A DNA stretch of 64,000 nt, taken from contig DGRZ01000078.1 in NCBI GenBank assembly GCA_002391195.1, positions 1-64,000 of the forward strand. The letters run 5' to 3'. The notes beneath the pieces were generated by a model that was given only the letters and a program-made list of their open reading frames with translations, searched no databases and had not been told where the DNA came from. Origin of the DNA: Fibrobacter sp. UBA4375 (GTDB taxonomy: Bacteria; Fibrobacterota; Fibrobacteria; Fibrobacterales; Fibrobacteraceae). The position numbers were made by a program, and so were the translations under genes. This document shows, piece by piece, positions 59,013 through 64,000 of the stretch; position 1 is the stretch's first letter, and the number at the start of each line of letters is the position of its first letter.

Positions 59013-60338
59013 ATGAATTCCGCAGGCATGCAATATCTGGAGTCGAGGCTGATGTTCGGGATGGTTCCCGGGCTGGAATCCACCTTCAAGATTTGTGAGA
59101 CCTTGGGTAACCCACAAGAATCTTTCCGTACTATCCATGTGGTGGGCACCAACGGCAAGGGCTCCTGCAGTTATTACCTTTCTGGGGTGTTGCAGGCCCA
59201 CGGAATCAAGACCGGACTCTACACCAGCCCGCATCTCATAAGCCTGCGGGAACGGATTCGGGTGAACGATGTGCCCGTATCTGATGCTGACTTGGACCGG
59301 CTCTTTTTGCAGGTTAAAGCCGCCGCCGAAATCGCCCATGTTGAGCCTACATTCTTCGAGGTAGTTACCGTGGCCGCCTTTCTCTACTACAGGGAGCAGG
59401 GCGTGCAGGTGGCGGTTTTGGAAGCGGGCATGGGCGGCCGTCTGGATTCTACCGCCGTCGCCCGCGGGAACGTAGCGGTACTCACCAGCATCGGGCTGGA
59501 ACATACCGAAGTCCTGGGCGCAACCGAAAGCGCCATTCTGCGGGAGAAAATGGGGGTGATGCCTGGTGTCATTGCGAGGAGCGTAAGCGACAAAGCAATC
59601 TCTGGCAAGAAGGTTTATGTAGTTGGAGGTCTCTCCGAAAGTTTGCTTGCCGAGGCAAAAGACTTCGCCGCCGCGGTCGAGGCGGAAATTCTAGTTCCCG
59701 AAATCCGCGAAGACATTGAACTGCCAAACTTGGGACGGCATTATGTGGAAAACGCAAGCCTCTCCCTAGCGGCGGCGGAACTGTTCTTGCGGCAGGCGGG
59801 TGAGGACTTTCCGAATGCAAGGCCCTACAGCGACGGTCTTGCCCTGGAGACTTTGAAGACCCGCTCCTGGCCAGGCCGCATGCAGCAGCTTTTTGACGCC
59901 AAAGGATCGCTTCGCTTTATTCTAGACGGCACCCACAATTCCCATGCGGCAAGACGCTTGGCCGAAACTCTGGACCGCTACTATCCGGGCCAAAAGTTCC
60001 CCTGCGTCTTTGGAGCCCTCAAGGACAAGGATGTAGAAGAAATGCTCAGGTTCCTTGAGCCCTACGTTTCGGAGTGGCACCTGGTCCGCACGGCCTACGA
60101 GCGTTTTCGCGAACCGTCGGAGATTGCGGGCATCTTGGAGAAGATGGGTGCTACGGTCGCCTCTACGGGACCTCTTTCCCGCGAGGTACTGGACGATGTT
60201 TCGGACAAAGTAAAAAGTCCCGCACTGGTGACGGGCTCTTTGTACATGATAGGGGAGGTCATCGACCTCCTGAAAAATGACTTTGACTGCCTTGCCTTTT
60301 TCCGCAGCCTAACGAAAGCCACCAACGAACACCGATAG
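59013..60338 (+). CDS. folC: Folylpolyglutamate synthase / dihydrofolate synthase
   Basis: 441 residues from ATG 59013. P-loop VVGTNGKGSCSYYLSG, YTSPHLISLRERI, the Glu/Asp motif LEAGMGGRLDSTAV, SIGLEHTEVLG and DGTHNSHAARR are the Mur-ligase-type FolC motifs in order. Adds glutamate to folates. The end of the gene is duplicated at 62276-62351. Confidence 0.93.
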   Translation: MNSAGMQYLESRLMFGMVPGLESTFKICETLGNPQESFRTIHVVGTNGKGSCSYYLSGVLQAHGIKTGLYTSPHLISLRERIRVNDVPVSDADLDRLFLQVKAAAEIAHVEPTFFEVVTVAAFLYYREQGVQVAVLEAGMGGRLDSTAVARGNVAVLTSIGLEHTEVLGATESAILREKMGVMPGVIARSVSDKAISGKKVYVVGGLSESLLAEAKDFAAAVEAEILVPEIREDIELPNLGRHYVENASLSLAAAELFLRQAGEDFPNARPYSDGLALETLKTRSWPGRMQQLFDAKGSLRFILDGTHNSHAARRLAETLDRYYPGQKFPCVFGALKDKDVEEMLRFLEPYVSEWHLVRTAYERFREPSEIAGILEKMGATVASTGPLSREVLDDVSDKVKSPALVTGSLYMIGEVIDLLKNDFDCLAFFRSLTKATNEHR

Positions 60339-60358
60339 CGGGCTACACGAATTCTACC
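60283..60358. repeat. 76-bp direct repeat, copy 1 (end of folC)
   Basis: Matches 62276-62351 at about 88% identity, including the folC stop and the CACGAATTCTACC that ends hicB in copy 2. Confidence 0.75.
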
Positions 60359-60939
60359 TTATGTCATCCCCGCTGTCATTCTGGAGCGCAGCGATAGAAT
60401 CACGGGGATCTCCTTGCCCATCCCATTGTCACCCCCGCGCCCACCTTCGTCATCCTCGCGACCTGTGGTGAGCGAAGTCGAACCAAGGCGAGGATCCGCT
60501 ATCATCTCGGTCGGGGATCTCCTATAACAAATCTTTCCCTCGATGTGTGTTCCCTCGCTCGCAGATTCACTTCGTTCGACTGCTCTCTCGGGAAGCACAC
60601 ATCTCGGTCAAAAAAAACGGTGGTTCCGGATTACGAACTTTTTTGAAGGTGCGAAAAATTACTACAGGTCCGACCTGTTACAACAGGCGGAAACTCTTGT
60701 GACTGTTAGTCCCTGCGAGTTTCCCCCGAGATGTCATCCTCGCGCCTCCTTCTTCGTCATCCTCGCGAAGGCGAGGATCCACTTGCATCATCCCATTGTC
60801 ACTCCGGTCCCTCCTACTTGTCATCCCCGACTTGGTCGGGGATCTCCCCTCTTTCCCCGCATTTCACACTTTCTTCATTTGATATTCCCGAGAATTTTAT
60901 ATAGATTGCATACAAACAACCTTCTCAAAAGGATTGGAC
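60359..60939. other. Intergenic region of dispersed hairpin repeats
   Basis: No gene. It carries several short palindromic units built on GTCATCCTCGCGAAGGCGAGGATCC and GTCATCCCCGACTTGGTCGG type sequence, resembling REP/MITE-like elements, plus one arm of a 36-bp inverted repeat. Confidence 0.6.
60684..60719. repeat. 36-bp inverted repeat, left arm
   Basis: Perfect reverse complement of 63015-63050. The arm begins CAGGCGGAAACTCTTGTGAC. Confidence 0.85.
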
Positions 60940-61878
60940 ATGAAAAAGCTTTTCCTTGACGCCACATTTGCGGCCCTGTGCACCGCGCTGCTGTCCGCCT
61001 GCGGTGGTGACAGCGGTTCGAGTGCTGACAGTTTAGATGAATTGTCAAGTTCCAGTGAAATGAATGGTGCTGAGTCTAGCGATTCCGAAGGTGGCGAAAG
61101 TTCCGGCAGTGGCGAAGGCAATTCGTCTAGCGCTTCCGAAGAGCCGGAATCCAGCGGCTCCGAAGGCGTAGAAAGCTCTTCTGCATGTGTTCCCGGCGGC
61201 AGCAGCGCCGTCAGCACCTACGACGTGGTCATCGGCACGCTTACCGATTCCCGCGACGGACAGACCTACAGGACTGTGAAAATCGGTGACCAGGTGTGGA
61301 TGGCCGAGAACTTGAACTACGCCTACACCGGCGTTCCCTTTGATTACAACGGCGACACCTCCGATTCCACCAGCTGGTGTTTCGAAAACGACCCTGCCAA
61401 CTGCGCCAAGTACGGGCGCCTTTATACCTGGGCTGCTGCAGTGGGCAGGGATGAGGACGAGTGCGGCTACGAGCATACGTGTGGCCTAGGCTCGGGAGAT
61501 ATTCGTGGTGCATGCCCCAAGGGCTGGCACCTGCCCAGCCAAGCGGAATGGGAAGCCTTGATTGTGGCCGTTGACGGTTCCATTACGGAATATACGTCTT
61601 CAAATACGGCGGGTTCCAAGCTCAAGTCCGTGACAGGCTGGTTCGACGATGGCAACGGTGAAGATACCTTCGGGTTCTCGGCGCTTCCTGCCGGTTACAG
61701 GAACAACTACGGTGGGAATTTCGGCTACGGGGGACTCGGCGTGTACTTCTGGAGTTCTACCGAGGACGATAGCGGCAGCGCGTGCAGCATGTTTTTGGAC
61801 CACGACTACGACAATGCGGACCTGGGCGACTACGGCAGCAAGTACGACGGGTATTCTGTTCGTTGTCTCAAGGACTAG
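60940..61878 (+). CDS. FISUMP-domain lipoprotein
   Basis: 312 residues. Lipobox LLSACGG, a Ser/Glu-rich repeat spacer (SSGS, SESSGS), then the FISUMP domain. Its marks are VKIGDQVWMAENLNYAYTG, YGRLYTWAAA, CPKGWHLPSQAEWEAL, FSALPAGYR, YFWSSTEDD and YSVRCLKD. FISUMP proteins are numerous in Fibrobacter; function is unknown, likely surface display. Confidence 0.9.
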   Translation: MKKLFLDATFAALCTALLSACGGDSGSSADSLDELSSSSEMNGAESSDSEGGESSGSGEGNSSSASEEPESSGSEGVESSSACVPGGSSAVSTYDVVIGTLTDSRDGQTYRTVKIGDQVWMAENLNYAYTGVPFDYNGDTSDSTSWCFENDPANCAKYGRLYTWAAAVGRDEDECGYEHTCGLGSGDIRGACPKGWHLPSQAEWEALIVAVDGSITEYTSSNTAGSKLKSVTGWFDDGNGEDTFGFSALPAGYRNNYGGNFGYGGLGVYFWSSTEDDSGSACSMFLDHDYDNADLGDYGSKYDGYSVRCLKD

Positions 61879-61886
61879 TATATAGA

Positions 61887-62236
61887 GGCTAGGGGTTAGG
61901 ATTTAGGATCTAGGGACGAGGGACTCAAGAAGCGTCGTGCTGATTTCCGAGACGCAGTGGTCCGCGCTACGCAGTAGCGCCAGGACTAGTATATAGGGGC
62001 TAGGGGTTAGGATCTAGGATCTAGGGCCGAGGGATAGTTTTGAAGGGCGGAATCACTTTTGGGCTAGGGGTTAGGATTTAGGATCTAGGGACGAGGGACT
62101 CAAGAAGCGTCGTGCTGATTTCCGAGACGCAGTGGTCTGCGCTACGCAGTAGCGCCAGGACTAGTGTATAGAGGCTAGGGGTTAGGATCTAGGATCTAGG
62201 GCCGAGGGATGGTTTTGAAGGGCGGAAGCACTTTTA
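61887..62236. repeat. Two 175-bp tandem repeats
   Basis: Copies at 61887-62061 and 62062-62236 differ at only a few bases. Each contains two CTAGGGGTTAGGATCTAGGA blocks, also seen at 3551-3597. No ORF. Confidence 0.85.
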
Positions 62237-62275
62237 GGCAAGGTCTTAGGGTCGCTGGTTACAAGATGTGTCATC

Positions 62276-62351
62276 TTGACGGCCTCGCCTTTTTCCGAGG
62301 CCTCACGAAAGCCACCAACGAACACCGGTAGCTGGTTACACGAATTCTACC
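62276..62351. repeat. 76-bp direct repeat, copy 2
   Basis: Copy of the end of folC (60283-60358) joined to the 3' end of the hicB-like gene. Confidence 0.75.
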
Positions 62352-62755
62352 ACGAGTTGCTTGCCGAGGGCATGAGCTAGCTTGTAGAGGGTTTCTACAG
62401 ACGGTGATCCCTTGGGTGTTTCGAAACGCTGATAGGCCTGCGGGGTGATGTTTGCCCGCCTTGCCACATCGCTTTTCTTTTGCCCCCTGCGGGCCTCAAA
62501 AAGTTTGTATGCAATCTCGATTCGCGGGGAAAGTTCGACTGCATAAAGTCCCTTGTCGATGTCGGGCGTCGTCTTGGGTAAAATCATGGTGTTGCCTAGA
62601 TCCAGGTCGCATTCCATGGCACCGTCAAGGGCGTCCTTAGCTTGCTTGAGGGCTTCTTCTTGTGTGTCGCCGAAGGCGTTTACGTTGGGCAGGTCGGGGA
62701 ACGAAACCACGAAACCCATGTCCTTGTCTTTTTCAATTTTCGCTGCGTAATTCAT
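62336..62755 (-). CDS. Orphan HicB-family protein with HTH
   Basis: 139 residues. HicB fold (FVVSFPDLPNVNAFGDTQEEA) and Xre HTH (SDVARRANITPQAYQRFET), ending KQLVVEFV. Same architecture as the prophage HicB at 20337. No hicA is adjacent, so it may be a lone regulator or a relic of a TA pair. Confidence 0.82.
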   Translation of the reverse strand: MNYAAKIEKDKDMGFVVSFPDLPNVNAFGDTQEEALKQAKDALDGAMECDLDLGNTMILPKTTPDIDKGLYAVELSPRIEIAYKLFEARRGQKKSDVARRANITPQAYQRFETPKGSPSVETLYKLAHALGKQLVVEFV

Positions 62756-62811
62756 GGTTGCCTCTACTGGTCAAACAACCCCTTTTCTTTAAACTTCATA
62801 GATTAAAATAC

Positions 62812-62847
62812 AATAAATTTATTTATTTGTCAATAAATAAATTTATT
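62812..62847. promoter_or_regulatory. Perfect 16-bp-arm palindrome upstream of orphan hicB
   Basis: AATAAATTTATTTATT - TGTC - AATAAATAAATTTATT, about 57 bases from the start. Likely operator for the HTH of the HicB-like protein. Confidence 0.7.
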
Positions 62848-63014
62848 CATACCTCCGTTTTCAGGGTGTCCTCTCTATAAGACGGAGATGCAGGCCGAAA
62901 AAAGCCTTGTAAAGAAACTTTTTACGATGGAATGGAAAGGGAGATGCCCCGTCAAGCGGGGCATGACAAGAGGACAGGCCCGGCATGACAGCAGGGGAGA
63001 CTTCTTGAAGGAAG

Positions 63015-63050
63015 CTCGCAGGGACTAACAGTCACAAGAGTTTCCGCCTG
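63015..63050. repeat. 36-bp inverted repeat, right arm
   Basis: Perfect reverse complement of 60684-60719. Confidence 0.85.
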
Positions 63051-63069
63051 CGTGTCTAATACCTACAAC

Positions 63070-63927
63070 CTAACCCCTAGCGGCGGCTTTCTTCTGCTTT
63101 ACGATCAGCACGATGAGCCAGATAAGGCCGGTCAAAATCATGAGGCTGCAGAGCGTCTGGCCGCGGCTCATACCGAACAGGTCCACGCGTCCAATGTGGG
63201 CGTCGGGCATGCGGAAAAACTCGATGAAGAACCGTGCGGTGCCGTAGCCTATCAAGTACAGGCAGGGCATCTTGTCGTGGAGGACTGGAATGCGGCGCAG
63301 GTTGTAGAGCGCTACGAACAAAAGAACGCCTTCGAAGAGCATTTCGTAGAGCTGGCTCGGGTGATGGAGCACCGGCGGGCTCACCAGGCTGTCTTTTGCC
63401 AGCGGGAACCACATGCCGATGGGGCTGGTGGTCACTTCGCCAAAGAGTTCCCCGTTGATGAAGTTCCCCCAGCGGCCCCAGGTGTAGGCGAGGGGCGCCA
63501 GCAGAAAGCACAGGTTCAGGGTTTTCCACAGGTCCATCTTGTTGCGCTTGATGCCGATGATGGTGAACACGGTGCCAAGGATTAGCCCCCCGTGGTAGCT
63601 CATGCCCGAAATGCCCACGAAATGCCCGTTGCTCATGGGAATAAGGATTTCGGTGGGGTTGGCGAGGTAGTAGTCCGCCTTGTAGAAGAACACGTAGCCA
63701 AGGCGCGCCCCGATGATGATGCCCGCGATAATCCAGGTGAAAAGGCTGTCGAACTGTTCCTTGGTGTAGCCCAGGTTTTCTTTCTTGTTGATGTGGGTCA
63801 GGGTCAGGTAGCCCGTGACGAAGGCGAAAATGTACATGATTCCGTACCAGCGCACGGGGAAACTCCCCAGCGTGAATGCGGTTCCGTCAAAATACGTGGG
63901 AATCAGGTTCCACCAGGACAAATCCAT
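63070..63927 (-). CDS. lgt: Prolipoprotein diacylglyceryl transferase
   Basis: 285 residues, about seven membrane segments. FPVRWYGIMYI, SYHGGLILG, the signature GRWGNFINGELFG and HHPSQLYEMLFEG are Lgt hallmarks. Attaches diacylglycerol to lipobox Cys, needed by the lipoproteins at 53228 and 60940. Confidence 0.95.
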   Translation of the reverse strand: MDLSWWNLIPTYFDGTAFTLGSFPVRWYGIMYIFAFVTGYLTLTHINKKENLGYTKEQFDSLFTWIIAGIIIGARLGYVFFYKADYYLANPTEILIPMSNGHFVGISGMSYHGGLILGTVFTIIGIKRNKMDLWKTLNLCFLLAPLAYTWGRWGNFINGELFGEVTTSPIGMWFPLAKDSLVSPPVLHHPSQLYEMLFEGVLLFVALYNLRRIPVLHDKMPCLYLIGYGTARFFIEFFRMPDAHIGRVDLFGMSRGQTLCSLMILTGLIWLIVLIVKQKKAAARG

Positions 63928-63928
63928 G

Positions 63929-64000
63929 TTACTTTCCTTTCTTGGTGTTCAAATTCTGGTGCGCCCAGTAGTTCATGATCATGGCGGCCACCTGGGTGGC
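63929..64000 (-). CDS. 3' end of a gene upstream of lgt
   Basis: Last 23 codons (..ATQVAAMIMNYWAHQNLNTK..) with TAA at 63929-63931, one base before the lgt start, so probably co-transcribed. Too short to identify. Confidence 0.6.
   Translation of the reverse strand, partial: ATQVAAMIMNYWAHQNLNTKKGK

Larger units (their letters stand above)
62756..63069. other. Intergenic region with a hicB operator
   Basis: Contains the 36-bp operator at 62812-62847, a GCCCCGTCAAGCGGGGC hairpin near 62947 and the right arm of the 36-bp inverted repeat. No gene seen, and no room for hicA. Confidence 0.6.

Overview
The window is a bacterial chromosome segment, most likely from a Fibrobacter-type organism. The strongest marker is a lipoprotein with a FISUMP domain (60940-61878), a family typical of Fibrobacter. 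A Bacteroidetes/Fibrobacter-style ParE, a DUF4321 protein and a secreted double beta-helix (GH55/pectate-lyase-like) protein with a C-terminal sorting-like tail fit this. Host genes on the left (1-9364) are parE (partial), tRNA-Pro(CGG) between two 170-bp repeats, an Smr-domain protein, an LpxL-like acyltransferase, a UDP-sugar pyrophosphorylase, mraY, a zinc-ribbon protein, a LysE-type exporter, and a DUF4321-gatA pair. Host genes on the right (52511-64000) are rpsD, a lipoprotein, the beta-helix protein, endonuclease I, folC, the FISUMP lipoprotein, an orphan hicB-like gene, lgt and the end of one more gene.

Between them, 9439-52527 is a complete-looking prophage of about 43 kb inserted at the 3' end of rpsD. 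A 16-bp core is duplicated at both ends, and one copy is the end of rpsD. A tyrosine integrase lies just inside the right end and an excisionase-like gene just inside the left. The leftward early operon (19074 to 9560) carries a replication-initiator-like protein, SSB, a ParB-like protein, a DEDD exonuclease, an ASCH protein and many tiny Cys-rich proteins, plus a tRNA-like element. The rightward lysogeny genes start with an HTH repressor (19234) across an operator-rich gap, followed by an 18-residue ORF and a two-membrane-segment protein.

The late operon (23909-51185) combines a lambda-type head (TerL/GpA, portal B, S49 protease-scaffold, gpD, gpE) with a Mu-type contractile tail (sheath, tube, frameshifted chaperone, tape measure, gp43-gp48-like baseplate, fibres). 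A membrane-protein moron sits between the tail chaperone and the tape measure.

The most interesting locus is 20337-22411. A HicA/HicB toxin-antitoxin pair is divergent from a three-gene operon: a PARP-like ADP-ribosyltransferase-fold protein, a small 73-residue protein, and a SecB-like chaperone. Gene order and families match a toxin-antitoxin-chaperone (TAC) system of the CmdTAC type, an mRNA ADP-ribosylating anti-phage system triggered by capsid protein. Here it would be prophage-borne in a Fibrobacter-like host. The gene for the 2TM protein beside the repressor is a second candidate for a defence or exclusion function.

All calls come from reading the sequence and recognising families; no database search was run.
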